Assembly: GCA_036571765.1 (NCBI GenBank)
Contig: BROE01000025.1
Span: forward strand, 3,414,414 to 3,478,413
Length of the DNA: 64,000 nucleotides
Direction of reading: 5' to 3'
Source of the DNA: Plecoglossus altivelis
Taxonomy: Eukaryota; Chordata; Actinopteri; Osmeriformes; Plecoglossidae
In this document: positions 31,050-41,197 of the stretch, in pieces
Numbering within the stretch: the first letter of the stretch is position 1
Layout of the letters: the number at the start of each line of letters is the position of its first letter
The notes under the pieces: generated by a model
Seen by the model: only the letters and a program-made list of their open reading frames with translations
Told to the model about the DNA's origin: nothing
The model's database searches: none
Made by a program: the position numbers and the translations under genes

Positions 31050-31753
31050 TTATCTCGCTCTCTTGCCGAGGATGCAGACTGCTTTTTTGTAGTTGAAGAC
31101 TGAGAACGAGTGAGAGAGGGAGAGTGAGAGAGAGCGAGATAGAGTGAGAGAGATTGAGAGGCAGTGAGAGAGAGAGTTGGGGTGGGGGGGTTAGAACTGT
31201 TGAGGGCATATTCCACCCAATGGGATTACTCCGCTAAAACAGGCTAATCTTTTCCATTGACAAAAACAGTTGCTACGCTAGCGTAAGGCTAGCTCATGTT
31301 ACGTATCTAATCTGCTCTCTCTAAACCACACACCTCACGTCACTGTTTGAGGTTTGACCAAGTTGAAACTATCCCTTTAAGGACTGCGCACTGTCACAGC
31401 ACATTAGTACCAGATAAACCAATGATTTACAAATGCAGTTAAATAAATGTGAACGTCGAGGTTATTTATAAGTGTTAGGATGGGGCCTAAGTTCTAAGTC
31501 TTAAGTCTTATGGTATAAACGCTGTACCCATTTTCCAATAAAAACACACGTTTCCATCCCATAATGTTTGTGAGACCAGGGGGTTGGAACACAACACTGA
31601 CACAACATGGGCATGAGCGCTATAGTGATGTTTAACCTCACACTCTCACAGCTAATCACCATGTGTGATGTAACACACACTCTGTCTCTCTAAAGCCATA
31701 TGCGCACAGGTGCCATGAGGTGTGACTGTGATGAGTTTGAAGGACAGACGAAT

Positions 31754-31792
<39 letters not shown>

Positions 31793-31865
31793 TAGTGCTG
31801 TACACAACCAGAAACCAGTGCGAACAGCTCACCAGATCCTGTTTCACACTTACGCAATGCAAACG

Positions 31866-31918
<53 letters not shown>

Positions 31919-34900
31919 CTCCTCTCTCCCTCTCTCTCTTGTTCCCTCTCCACCTTTTCTCTCTCCCTCCCTCTCTTGTTCCCTCTCCCCTCTCCACCTT
32001 CTCTCTCTTGTTCCCTCTCCCTTCTCCACCTTCTCTCTCTTGTTCCCTCTCCCCTCTCCACCTTCTCTCCCTCTCTCTCTTGTTCCCTCTCCCCTCTCCA
32101 CCTTCTCTCCCTCCCTCTCCATTTCACAGCGCGTTCGGTCCATCCTTCCTGTTTATTTCCGTCATTTCTTAGGCCAATCAGAACGCGAGCAGGGCTCGGC
32201 GGCGACACCCCTGACCGGATAATGACTTGACCTAAGGAGGTGGACTTGAAAGAAATGACATGTCAACGCACGTGGCCCCTCCCCCTCCAGCTTAGCGTTG
32301 CCATCTAACCCTCCGCTGCTGGCGTGCCTCCGCTATCGCTACGAATCTCCTTGATATCAACACTGTATTTACAATGGGCTGCCTCTCAGGAGAGGGGGGG
32401 GGGGACGTGTCGCGCTTCCCACGTCTGCTAGGAAGTTAAAGGAATCACAGCCGGGCCCGGGCAGATGGGAGATGGCGGGGAGACACGACGGCAGGATCCA
32501 CGCCGTGTTCTTCAGATCCCTCCGGAGGCCTGGCGGACTAAGAACCTCGAAGCTGAAAGAATGTCTGCGTGTGTGTGTGTGTCCTCCCTCTCCAAGGGCT
32601 GGTTCTTGTTAGAGAACTCCACAAGGGCCCGACGTGAGTTTAAAGAGCCCGGAGCCTTCCTTAGACAAAGGCTCTGCGCATCTCAGTGGGGGGGGGGGGG
32701 GGGGTCTACTCGCCCCCCCTCCCCCCCCTCCCCACACACACACACACACACATGCCCGGGACTGAACCAGCTCGCTGAGTAAACAAGCCACGGGCTTGCC
32801 TGTCTAAGAGCGCCCCTGAGACAGCTCGCGGAGACGCAGAGCGCACCTCCGGTTAGCTTGGACCTTCAACTCCCTCTCTCTCTCTCTCTCTTGCTCTCTG
32901 TCTTGGTCTCTTTCTCTCTTCCGCTCCCGCCAATTCTCTTACTCTCTTATTCTCTTCCTCTCTGATTCTCTCTCTCCCTCCCCCTCGTCTTTCTCTTCCT
33001 CGCTCCCGTCCGACGCGGGCCGCTACCGGGATAAGTGTCGCGCCAGATGCTCCACGAGCGATACATCTGTCACACACACACACACACACACGTGTGGGAG
33101 ACGGTGGGTGACATGAATCAGGCGGTATCAGGCAGCGCGCGGCTGGAGAGGCGTCCAAGTGGGATTAGCTCTCCTGGCTGCGGCTTTCAATAAGCTTTTC
33201 TTGTGTTACGTAACACCGAGCCGTTAGTCAGCAGAAAGACGTCCTGACAAAACTGACGGGCGCGCGCGGGCGCAAACGCCACCGTGCGACACAGCGCGCG
33301 CCGCAAAAACACAACCGTGGCGCTTGGGGAAATCCAAAAGTGTGCCTGAGCAGCGAAATATCGGTGGATACGTCTTTTGTGTGTGTGAGCGTGTGTGTGA
33401 GAGAGATGGTGATCCCATCTTTCATGTGTGTTTGTGTGTATGTGAGTGTGTGTGTGTATGAGTGTGTGTTTATGTGAGCGTGTGTATAAGTGTGTGTGTA
33501 TACGAGCGCGTGTGTGTGTGTGTGTATGTGAGCGTGTGTGTGAGAGATGGTAATCCTTGATTTGAGGATGCATGCACACACTACCTTTCCCCCCTGCCTG
33601 TGTCAGATTCACCAACTCATATCCTCCATATCCGAACCACGATAATCCACCACCAAACTACTTTGCGGATTATTACGATCAAACCTCCCGCTGTGAAGGC
33701 GTGCTCTCCCCCTCCGCAATCCCAGCCCGGCCTCGTCGGTGCGGCAGGATCGAGAACCGACGAATCAAATGCCGAACGTGCCAGAGAGCCGCCCGGCTAA
33801 TGGACTCGGCGAATCCCCTCCGCTGGCCAGGGCGCAGGGCCGGTTACGTGATCTGAATGATGAGCACGGCGCTCTATGGATCGCCAGGGCCCTGGCTTCC
33901 GCCCCCCCCCCCGAGTCCCTGCCCATTGATCCTCCTGACGCTCTCTGGGCTCGTCCGGATCGATGGCGAGCCCTCGGCCGTGATGCCACGCCGGATGGCT
34001 CTAATTCTATTGGCAGGCGGACCTCATGCGTGGCCCTGCACCGCGGCTAGACGGAAGAGGAAGACTGCGTGAGTAAAAACTTCGGGAGAGACGGAGGGAG
34101 AGAGAGAGAGATGTACTCTCCCTCCGTCTCGCGAAGGGAGGGAGGGAAAAGAGAGGGTGCTGTCTGGTGGTGCTGTCTGGGGGTGCTGTCTGGGGGCGCT
34201 GTCTGGGGGTGCTGTCTGATATCTGGGTGTGTGTGAGACAGAGGGAAACAAAGACAAACATTGAAAAGACATAGAGAAAGAAGTTAAAAGTGAAGAGAGA
34301 GACGGGGAGGGACAGAGAGAGAGAGAGTTTTTACGCACCTATTAGTCCCTTCCAGATGGGCTGGACATTACACTATGCTCCATACCACATTAACATGGCC
34401 TGAAGAACATTTTAAATGTCCATATCAAACTGAAGACAATGCACTCAACACAGAAAACACTTTAACCAAACTGCAGATACTCGCACGGCCCCTGATCAAA
34501 GTAAACAAACACATATAGCTTTAACGCCCGCAGTGAGTTTATCACCCTCCGTGCCACAAAGTGAACTCTCCCGCTCCCAAATACGTCCAGAAGTATCAAC
34601 AACTTTCATTGATTTATAAAAACCGTGAGAATGAGAGAGACAGAGACCGAGAGAGACAGAGACCGAGAGAGACGAGGAGAGAGCAGTGGTGTTGTCTGAC
34701 ATCTGTGATGGCCAAGGTATACAGGGGTGAGACTGAGACAGCCGGTCGAAAGGTTGCGTTCGGATCCGACTCGCGACCTGCTCGACTTCACTGCAGCGCT
34801 GAGCCAACGCCATCGCTGAGCCTGTGAGCCATGGGACGCCATGGGACGAGCACAACCCAGCGACTGTACCTACTCCCTGGGGAACCGTTTTGCTCTACGA

Positions 34901-34927
34901 TGGTCCCTCCCTCCCTCTCTCCCTCTT

Positions 34928-34981
<54 letters not shown>

Positions 34982-35069
34982 TCCTTCCGCTCTCCTCCCT
35001 CTGCCTCTCACACTTCTCACTTCCACCTTATGTCATCAGCCACCTCTCTCACACACCTCCCCCCCTGCC

Positions 35070-35100
<31 letters not shown>

Positions 35101-35321
35101 CTCTCTGTCATTCTTCTACCTTGTAAGTGGACCGTGGGAGATGCTGATTGACACATATCCGTTACACAAGAGATTGGATGTACTGTATCTCCCTCGCTGT
35201 ACCCTTCCCTCCCTCCCTCCCTTTCTCCCTCCCTCTACTGCCTATAGTTAAAGCCGCTGGCTTATTCACCAGACTGGACCAGGTTGAACAGAGGAAAGTA
35301 CAAAAGCAGTCAAATGTACAC

Positions 35322-35358
<37 letters not shown>

Positions 35359-38082
35359 AGCACATATGCGCAACACCTTAATACATGAGCATTTGCTCAT
35401 GTGTAATTTGGACCACATGTATGTCTGTCAAGGACTGTGTGTGTGTGTGTTTGTGTGTGTGAGTGTGTGTGTTGGGGCTTGATTGTATCTGTGTGCAGGT
35501 GCACTGTCAGTGAGGCATACAGAGCAACTCATAATCGAGGTCGTGATGGAAACGCTAAACGGCTTCAGTGCCAGGAAGTTCTTTCATTGTCGTTATGGCC
35601 TAACTAACAACAGTAATAAATACAACTAAAAGACTTCATTGTACATATACACTTGCATAACTTCATAACTTCATGAAGCAGCTAACTGTTAGATCATCCT
35701 CAATGTCAATCCAGTTTATATTAATATGAACATTTTCACGTCTCTGAGGAGACAAGGAATCAATTATTACATTTATGATATATGAGGCGGTTAAATCAAT
35801 TGCGCAACATCAAATTCGCAGTTTTTTTTTTTGGGGGGGGGGGCAGTTTCTCGCAACAATGTAGTCGTAAACACGTAAAAAACAAGCGGCATCAAACACA
35901 CCGCCACATTCCTCGCCGGTCCGTTTTGGTGACATCATCGGCGAGTTGCAGTTGTGGCCGTTGTTAAATTATAATTATCATGGCATACGAGGGGGCCTCT
36001 ATTTTTCATGGCCTCGTGGTAGTGAGTGCATGTTTCTGTGAGGCGCGCAAAGACTCGGGACGGGAGCACGCGCGCGCACACACACGCGCGCACACACTCA
36101 TACACAGACACGCACACGCGCGCGCACACACACACACGCACGCACACACACACACACACACAGGTTGGAAGTGGGGGTCGCGGCCCACCCTGATTTAATT
36201 CTATCTGACAAAACCCTTTGGGGCGTGCAGAGGGAGCGAGGAAGAGAGAGAGAGAGAGAGAGAGAGAGGCTTCGGGGCCTCGTCTACCCACCACGGCTAA
36301 GTAAAAGCCAGAGATTTCGGCATCCCACCGTATAGTCCCCCGCGCACCAGAGTGGTCGAGGGGCCCGTTTAAATGTGTGTATAATGCAAGGCGCAAGGAG
36401 AGAGTTTGTCACTGGGAGGGGGGTGGAGACTGTAAAAAATAAAGAAAGAGAAATACAGTTTATTTGGAATAGTTACAGGACTGACGTGCCCTAGAGATAT
36501 AATGAAAGAGCGTTTTATGCGGCTTTGATAGGCCTTTTCAGTCAGTAAATTTCAGTTGTTAATTAATTTAACGATTGTTGGTTCATCAAAAACGGCAGTA
36601 GTTTGTTATAGTAAATAATAATGCCAATAATGATGAAGATAATACAAACATCAAGTTGAATGGGACTCATGAAAATGACATCGTTTACAATAATTGTTTA
36701 CAAATGGTTTGGACTACATTAGGGTATTTATCAGTTATTCTAGTTGCCAATAGACCGTTATGCTTCAATGAAAATGTACCTGTTTCACCTCATTTACCAG
36801 TGTATAATTAAATCGTTGACGTTCGCTTCTTTATTCTGTTATTGATATATGATCTTTTGTTTCACGACGTAGGCCTACTGTGGATTTATTTCGCATTAAA
36901 AAGTCTGTCCCACTTGGCTGTAGGCCTGGGCTGGGCATTATTTTGAGTACTATTTTAATCTAAATATACACGATCTCACTTTTGTTGTCTACTTGTAAAA
37001 AAACAGCTCTTGGTGAACATAGAATAGTTAAAAACACAATTACACAAAGGGGTCCACAGCCGAATCCCAAAGTGAAGTCATCCTTGCAGATAATTATATC
37101 ATTTACATTGAAAGTTAAACATTAATTAACTTTTCAATAAAGTTATACAAATGTTTTCAAATCAATCACAGGCCTACGGAGAATGTAAAGCGGTTGCAGA
37201 TATGGGTAACTTCCAATCGCGAACAATTCGACGTCAAATGAAACACGAATAAGCGAATTCCATTTTTAGACCGAGAAAGCCACGCAGAGATAAACGAATA
37301 ATCGAATAATTTGAATGTGTCGTCTCAAATGTTGTATTGTAGCCTACAGCCTGTTGTCCAACGTGAAGGGTTTTCATGCTCTTCTTCACATCTCCGAATA
37401 GCAAAGGACCAATGGAATGAACGCGTCAGGGCCAGTAGCCTGAACTTGCGCCTTTAGGTCTTCCAGGGGTGACATGGGGCAAAGGTGTGCGCGACTGTGT
37501 TGTGTGTGCGCGTGTGTTCGTGTTGATGTTGCATTTCAACAGTTTCGGCGCGGTGCGGCGCTTGACTGATGGAAATGGGTTAGTAGAGCGCATGACAGTT
37601 CGGAAAACAGGACCCACGCTCTTGGCCTTTCAGCACCGGGGCTCTTTAAGATCGTCTGCTCGTCACCGATACATTTTCACGCCAATAATCCTCTTCTGAG
37701 TGTGTGTTCACCTTCTTTCGGTGACAGCCCCGGGACAGAGGAATCGAAACCTTTCCAGTCCTAAGTGCATTCTCAGTATTTATGGTTGTGGAAGGACCAG
37801 TTGACACACACAAGCACGTAGAATACACACACACACACACACAGACACAGACACACACACGCAGCTCTCCTCAGTCGACATGCGTTAACTAAAGTTTTCC
37901 GCCAATGCTTTCAATCAACTCTATGTGCACGAAGAGTAGCCGTGCCTTGCTAATGGGTTTATTACAGCGCATGCGATCCTAATACATGTAAATGACAATG
38001 TGTAATGTGTTTGAAGCTAAAGAGCGACCGGGCATCACAGCGCGAGCTCAGCTGTCAAAAGCACTTGGATCTTACCTCGCAT
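19919..38082 (-). CDS. rorb: RORB nuclear receptor, complete, ten coding exons
   Basis: Retinoid-related orphan receptor beta (NR1F2), a nuclear transcription factor that binds ROR response elements as a monomer and acts in retina, pineal and brain. Coding exons in transcript order: 38082-38076, 24333-24248, 23883-23742, 23526-23086, 22234-22113, 21531-21399, 20973-20866, 20609-20499, 20360-20248, 20086-19919. Phases match throughout: 1431 bases, 476 residues plus stop, near the human length. Order of domains: N-terminal [10 protein letters not shown], two C4 zinc fingers, carboxy-terminal extension, hinge, ligand-binding domain, AF-2 helix (PPLYKELF). RORB rather than RORA or RORC is shown by [55 protein letters not shown] and KYGGMQMFKAL. 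No break found. Confidence 0.97.
20248..20360 (-). CDS. rorb: RORB exon (LBD H8-H9)
   Basis: DRPWLMEPRKVQKLQEKIYF then ALQHIMQKNHMDEDALAK; donor GTAGGC, acceptor CCCGTCAG. Confidence 0.97.
20499..20609 (-). CDS. rorb: RORB exon (LBD H6-H7)
   Basis: DDLVSAVFDFAKSLCSLQLT then EEEIALFSAAVLIST. Followed on its 5' side by a GA-rich intron tract (20613-20865). Confidence 0.97.
20866..20973 (-). CDS. rorb: RORB exon (LBD H5, beta sheet)
   Basis: [20 protein letters not shown] then LFEGKYGGMQMFKAL, identical in type to mammalian RORB. Confidence 0.97.
   Translation of the reverse strand, partial: VVSRWFWSECVGPLTLSTTPCCLRGSTAGCRCSKP
20980..21090. repeat. (GA)n tract in RORB intron
   Basis: GAGAGAGACCGAGAGAGA-type repeat beginning 7 bases from the exon acceptor; its - strand is pyrimidine-rich and serves as the polypyrimidine tract. 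Confidence 0.85.
21399..21531 (-). CDS. rorb: RORB exon (LBD H3-H4)
   Basis: TRDVLWQQCAIQITHAIQYV, VEFAKRISGFMELCQNDQIL, LLKS. Near-identical to human except the first three residues. Confidence 0.97.
21532..22112 (-). other. RORB intron
   Basis: Unique sequence with CA-rich ends (about 21538-21560 and 22083-22110) and CG-containing CACACGC tract at 21900-21985; no exon. Confidence 0.6.
22113..22234 (-). CDS. rorb: RORB exon (LBD H1-H2)
   Basis: RIAQNIIKSHLETCQYTAEE then LQQLAWQTHSYEDIKMYQNK, the start of the ligand-binding domain. Confidence 0.97.
22262..22345 (+). mobile_element. tRNA-derived SINE head in RORB intron
   Basis: A-box-like GGCGGTTAGAGC and B-box-like GCGGTTCGCATCC about 45 bases apart, in the intron 22235-23085. 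It looks like the 5' pol III part only. Confidence 0.5.
22981..23078. repeat. 22-bp minisatellite next to hinge-exon donor
   Basis: Units of GGTGTCGTATGTGAACCCTG-type sequence repeated four to five times, ending within 10 bases of the donor of the hinge exon (23085). Confidence 0.85.
23086..23526 (-). CDS. rorb: RORB hinge exon
   Basis: Starts [20 protein letters not shown] (carboxy-terminal extension of the DNA-binding domain), then the Gln-rich [20 protein letters not shown], the hinge, and PSPDQSGLDMAGMKHIKQEP with a sumoylation-type IKQE. A Gly/Pro-rich insert, GPPGGAGGGGHPGGG, lies between ELPK and YYHGLD where mammals have only a few residues. Confidence 0.97.
23742..23883 (-). CDS. 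rorb: RORB exon (second zinc finger)
   Basis: [47 protein letters not shown]. All four zinc cysteines present. Confidence 0.98.
23884..24247 (-). repeat. RORB intron with GA-rich tract
   Basis: GA/GAAA-rich sequence at 24025-24235, otherwise unique. Confidence 0.75.
24248..24333 (-). CDS. rorb: RORB exon (first zinc finger)
   Basis: [20 protein letters not shown] then VITCEGCK: P-box CEGCK and the four cysteines of finger one. Entered in phase 1, so alternative first exons must end in phase 1. Confidence 0.98.
24660..24905. repeat. 20-21-bp minisatellite
   Basis: About 12 units of CATACACACATCCTCCATAC-type sequence. Confidence 0.9.
24983..25041. repeat. (CA)n microsatellite
   Basis: ACAC run with one CG interruption. 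Confidence 0.95.
25101..25140 (-). CDS. rorb: Candidate alternative RORB first coding exon
   Basis: On the - strand an ATG at 25140 opens MLANLHIMELAVH plus one base, then a perfect GTAAGT donor (25100-25095). Phase 1 joins in frame to QIEVIPCK as S. It lies 768 bases upstream of the first zinc-finger exon. Mammalian RORB has a photoreceptor-specific isoform from an alternative first exon, but its N-terminus is not this sequence as I recall it, so homology is inferred only from position, phase and promoter motifs. Confidence 0.4.
25242..25333 (-). promoter_or_regulatory. Candidate photoreceptor-type promoter: NRL/MARE-like and CRX/OTX sites
   Basis: Upstream of the candidate exon: TGCTGACGCGGCA at 25242-25254 (11 of 13 match to the MAF/NRL element TGCTGACTCAGCA). 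CTAATC(C) cores on either strand lie at 25270-25275, 25285-25291 and 25320-25325, with an E-box CACCTG at about 25328-25333. They lie about 100-195 bases before the ATG. Confidence 0.45.
25420..25600. repeat. GTGTGTGTGGAT minisatellite
   Basis: 12-bp GT-rich units, (GATGTGTGTGTG)n, grading into GTGTACGTGT repeats. Confidence 0.85.
25790..25830. repeat. (CA)n microsatellite
   Basis: CACACA run with one AAAC interruption. Confidence 0.9.
25960..26165. repeat. GA/AGAC-rich tract
   Basis: Purine-rich degenerate repeat; followed at 26280-26330 by a CT-rich tract. Confidence 0.8.
27326..27339 (+). promoter_or_regulatory. RFX X-box
   Basis: GTTGCCATGGCGAC is a 13 of 14 match to the palindromic RFX consensus GTTGCCATGGCAAC, in unique intron sequence. 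Confidence 0.5.
27985..28330. repeat. (GA)n and GA-rich tract
   Basis: Nearly pure GA at 27985-28043, then degenerate GGGA/GAGA sequence. Confidence 0.9.
28565..28630. repeat. GA / G-rich tract
   Basis: GAGAGAGCGAGAGAGC followed by GGGGGGAGG repeats. Confidence 0.8.
28683..28860. repeat. CA-rich tract
   Basis: (CA)n with CACGCACGCA interruptions. Confidence 0.85.
29321..29396. repeat. (TGCC)n then (TGTC)n microsatellite
   Basis: About 14 CTGC units followed by about 5 CTGT units, a compound array. Confidence 0.95.
30168..30400. repeat. CA-rich stretch
   Basis: (CA)n at 30168-30186 and 30355-30400 with CA-rich sequence between. Confidence 0.8.
31003..31180. repeat. (CT)n facing a (GA)n tract, inverted
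   Basis: TCTCTC at 31010-31045 and GAGAGA at 31105-31175 form imperfect inverted repeats around a 60-base spacer. Confidence 0.75.
31753..31790. repeat. (CA)n microsatellite
   Basis: ACAC run of about 36 bases. Confidence 0.95.
31866..32125. repeat. (CT)n and 32-36-bp CT minisatellite
   Basis: Pure CT to 31914, then about six units of CTCTCTCTTGTTCCCTCTCC with CCTCTCCACCTT. Confidence 0.9.
32872..33000. repeat. CT-rich tract
   Basis: TCTCTC and TCTTATTCTCTTCC-type pyrimidine repeat. Confidence 0.85.
33376..33550. repeat. GT-rich tract with GTGAGCGTGTGTGTGAGAGA duplication
   Basis: GT repeat bounded by two copies of GTGTGTGAGAGATGGT (about 33392-33408 and 33535-33551), an approximate 143-bp duplication edge. 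Confidence 0.75.
34155..34220. repeat. 16-bp minisatellite x4-5
   Basis: GGTGCTGTCTGGGGGTGCTG-type units repeated with single-base changes. Confidence 0.9.
34905..35105. repeat. CT-rich tract
   Basis: (CT)n core at 34930-34978 with flanking pyrimidine-rich sequence. Confidence 0.9.
35323..35470. repeat. (GT)n tracts
   Basis: GT runs at 35323-35354 and 35435-35472. Confidence 0.9.
36066..36162. repeat. CA/CG alternating tract
   Basis: Alternating purine-pyrimidine sequence of CACG and CACA dinucleotides about 97 bases long; capable of Z-DNA in principle. Confidence 0.8.
36400..37400. other. AT-rich unique island in RORB intron 1
   Basis: One kilobase of AT-rich, repeat-free sequence just inside the main promoter side of the intron, unlike the microsatellite-rich flanks. 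Candidate conserved regulatory block. Confidence 0.35.
38076..38082 (-). CDS. rorb: RORB first coding exon (M-R)
   Basis: Only ATGCGAG is coding, then the donor GTAAGATC. It gives M-R-A with the next exon, exactly the mammalian [11 protein letters not shown] start. The window shows a CG-rich 5' UTR upstream (higher coordinates). Confidence 0.9.
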
Positions 38083-38520
38083 GGTGATGGTGGTGCGGCT
38101 CGCTTTCGAATGCAGCAGTCATGAAGAAACACACATAAACACTTTACAAAGGCAAGATCCTCAGGCATAAAAAAAAAACGAAAAATAAAAAAAAAGAGTT
38201 TAATATTAGCTACAAAGTCGTCCACGTTCGACGAGCTGCACTTCGGTTTCTAAAGCATTCCAGTCCAGAACGGTTATGAGCTTGCTGTGACGCGCGGGGC
38301 AGAGCGAGGCACCCGAGCTTGGAGAAGTGGTTGGACGGTTTGGTCGTGCGCGCAGCGAGCATGCGGGTTTTCACATGACATCTGCGCTTTTCCATCTACT
38401 GGAGGTTTTCACTGTTTCCCTGAGACGAGGGGAGAGCGCTAGCAAGAGCTTACAGGGACACGGATTGGACTAGCACTTTTTCTGCTCCTCCCACACAGAC
38501 GTCGCCGTCCGTGACTAGCT
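38083..38520 (-). promoter_or_regulatory. rorb: RORB 5' UTR and main promoter region
   Basis: CG-rich compared with flanks. An inverted CCAAT (ATTGG on +) is at 38464-38468. No TATA box close by. The transcription start cannot be set from sequence alone. Confidence 0.45.
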
Positions 38521-39900
38521 CTGCGCAGACGGCAGGCTATAGCCGCGTACTTCCACGTCCGTGTCATTCACATCTCTCAATAACTTTCCAAACGACAAAA
38601 AAGAAAAGTTAAAAGTAAAAAAATACGAAAGAATCATAGTTTGTGTCCAAAACAGTCCACATTTATGGAAAGAGTAGCCTGTGGGCGTTTTTAAGCGTTC
38701 GTGCAATTACTTGGTAATTTGACTACGCTACACTGACAGATCAATGATTATAAATATGGAGCCTTATGTTCAATAGTTACCGCCAGTGAACCCCTGTTCA
38801 CCCACTAATTAAAAGTGCGGTTGGGAATTGTACAGAATTTCGATTTAATGAACAGTTCATTAGGTATGGTTCCACAGTATTTTGCGGGTAAATATTTAAT
38901 ATAATGAGTGTTAAATACTGCTAAAGCTATGACTTATCTTGTTTAGGATACATATCTATATATGTATCTATATATAGATATAGATTAATATAAGTATATT
39001 TATAGATTTATTCGTAGAAAAAATTACAAGATATTCAGCAGCTGCATTGGTCAACTGTATTCGTTTCAATATTTTCCTCGTAAGCCCTACAATGGCTTAC
39101 AACTTAAATTATTTCATTAAGATATGTCGTTTTGGGGAAAAGTAAATGGTCCCGTAGATACGTTACGTCAGTGTATCTGCCTTGGCGTGGGAATGCATTA
39201 TACAGATCTTATGTCACATAAAGGACAGAAGCTCAAATGACATGTCTTATGTTTCCACTGGAAGGGTTGAAGGATGATAGAAGGAAGAGATGCAATGATA
39301 CACAGTCCAGGTAGATGCGATCCATTCTTATTTACTGAGGTAGACAAATATGAACGAGGTTCTGGTGAGATCAAATCGAATACCTTTACTTTTGTGCCAT
39401 GTTTTACCGCCATGCCTGGTAGCTGACATGGGGTGACTTTGCAATGTGGCTGGTAAACAAGAATACCCCACAACTGAACACAAAATACTACTTGAACTTT
39501 CCGCGTCCTTTTTGTTCAGCTGTGGTTTCACTAGGCACCATCCATGGCTTTGCACAGAAAGATCTAGATGTATGAAACAGGCAGTTGAAGCGCTTGGAAG
39601 GCAGGTCTGTTTTAAGTTCCAGCCTGTCCCAAGCTGCAGCCAGCCTGACCACCTTTGACCACAGGCTTCCTCCTGCAGGAGATTACAGCCACGTCTGACC
39701 TTGAAGCTGCTGCCTCTCAGCGGCTCCCGCAGCAGAGGACGGGCGGTCCCTCTCTGTCGACTCAGAGCTAATGCCCAGCTGCTTATGCAACTCTGAGCAT
39801 GTGCAGGTGAGGGACCCGGCGCGTCTCCCTCGTGTGACGTGAGGTGAGTGGGCGAGGGAAGAGGAGGCCCAAGAGGAGCTGGCCCACCCTCAATCCCCCC
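38521..39900. other. Unique AT-rich sequence upstream of RORB
   Basis: No genes. A palindromic ATATCTATATATAG-type tract lies at 38945-39005; the rest is complex sequence. Confidence 0.6.
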
Positions 39901-39959
39901 CCCACCTCACGACCAACAATCAACCCCCCTCACCACCCCGTGGCTGTGCTGTTGACAGC

Positions 39960-40200
39960 TCCGGAGAGAGAGAGAAAGTGGAGGAGGCGCGACGCGTAGA
40001 GTGACAGAAAGTGAGAGAACGAGAGAGTCAGGAGATGTAGCCGAGAAAGAGATGGAGTTGATAGATGGGATGGAGAGAAAGACAGAGTTAAGAGACAAGA
40101 GTAGCGAGAGAGAGAGAAAGACGGAGAGATGGATGGAAAGCTGGAGTAGAGAACGAGATGGAGGAGAGAGAGAGAGACAAACCGCCCCAAGCACATCTCT
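39960..40200. repeat. GA-rich tract
   Basis: Degenerate GAGAGA/GAAAGACAGA repeat. Confidence 0.8.
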
Positions 40201-40439
40201 CTGACCTTACATTTAAAATTCCATAGTTTCTTTCATCTTGTCCTTCTTTTGATTCCTTCCCCCTCATTCCTGTACCAACAGCTCCTTAATTGTGATGTTT
40301 ATAATGACCAAGTAGCATAGTCGTGACAAAAGCAGAATGGTCAGAATGAGGGTCTCTCACATGCAGACAGGCCGACGCTGACAGAGAGAGAGAGAGGTGG
40401 GGGGGGGGGGAGAGAGCATGAGAGTGAGTGAAAGAGAAC

Positions 40440-40720
40440 GAGGTTGGCCCTGTCAAAATACAATGAAGGGCTTTTTTTCCCTTTTGGTAAAAGCAATCAA
40501 ACGTGTCCTCATGTGATCTTTGTCTGTGGGGACGTTAAGGGCCTGGGCAGGACTATGCCCGGCCAGGCCATCTAAGGACCAGAGCTCCATTAAGACGGAT
40601 TCGTTTCTGCTCATTGTCAAAGGCTTCCCAGTGGGCCCAACAGAGAGCCCAGCTATTGACTGGATAACGACATTGTTATTTTAGACTATTAGCGCTGCTT
40701 TTATCAAGAGGAAAGCATGG
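40440..40720. other. Complex unique block, enhancer candidate
   Basis: Repeat-free island between GA and CTGT repeats, with homeodomain-type TTATTTTAGACTATTAGCG near its end. No coding potential. Confidence 0.3.
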
Positions 40721-40787
40721 CTGGCAAACAGAATGGCTGGCTGTATGTCGGTCTGTCTCTGCGTTTACCTGTCTGTCTATTTCTCTA

Positions 40788-40791
40788 TCTA

Positions 40792-40858
<67 letters not shown>

Positions 40859-40866
40859 GTCTGTCT
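40788..40866. repeat. (CTGT)n microsatellite
   Basis: CTATCTAT then about 15 CTGT units. Confidence 0.95.
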
Positions 40867-41106
40867 TGTGCAGCATCAAAAACAAGACACACAATCATGC
40901 TGGAGAGATACCGATCAAAGGCAGGTCGGAGAATAAGACTGACAGAGAATGAGAGAGCGATACAAAGACAGAGAGAGAAAGGGAGAGCGGACCAGAAAGT
41001 GTGATAAGCTTTCAACGTCGTTTTGGGCATTTCTCATACTTCATTGCCAGGGTTCAAGTGAAGTGTGATGGGACAGGCAAGGAGATGGTGCTAGACAGGT
41101 GAAAAA

Positions 41107-41197
41107 AGGAGCCAAGGCCGGATTTGAACCCAGGCCGTTGCAGTAAGGCCACCGCCCACGAGATATGCACACTTGTCCGGTCAGCTACCAAAGCCCC
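41107..41197 (-). mobile_element. tRNA-derived SINE remnant
   Basis: On the - strand: A-box-like TTTGGTAGCTGACCGG and B box GGGTTCAAATCCGG, the pol III promoter of a tRNA-derived SINE. Confidence 0.6.

Larger units (their letters stand above)
24334..38075 (-). other. RORB first intron (13.7 kb)
   Basis: Separates the M-R exon from the first zinc finger. It holds many simple repeats, listed separately, and unique islands at 25065-25400, 27300-27960, 31200-31680, 32120-32540, 33590-34070, 34340-34620, 35480-36010 and 36400-37400. No other gene seen. Confidence 0.8.

Noticed and set aside
33739..34050. Possible small gene in the complex block of RORB intron 1
   Set aside because: Frames are short, without recognisable domains or consistent splice signals.
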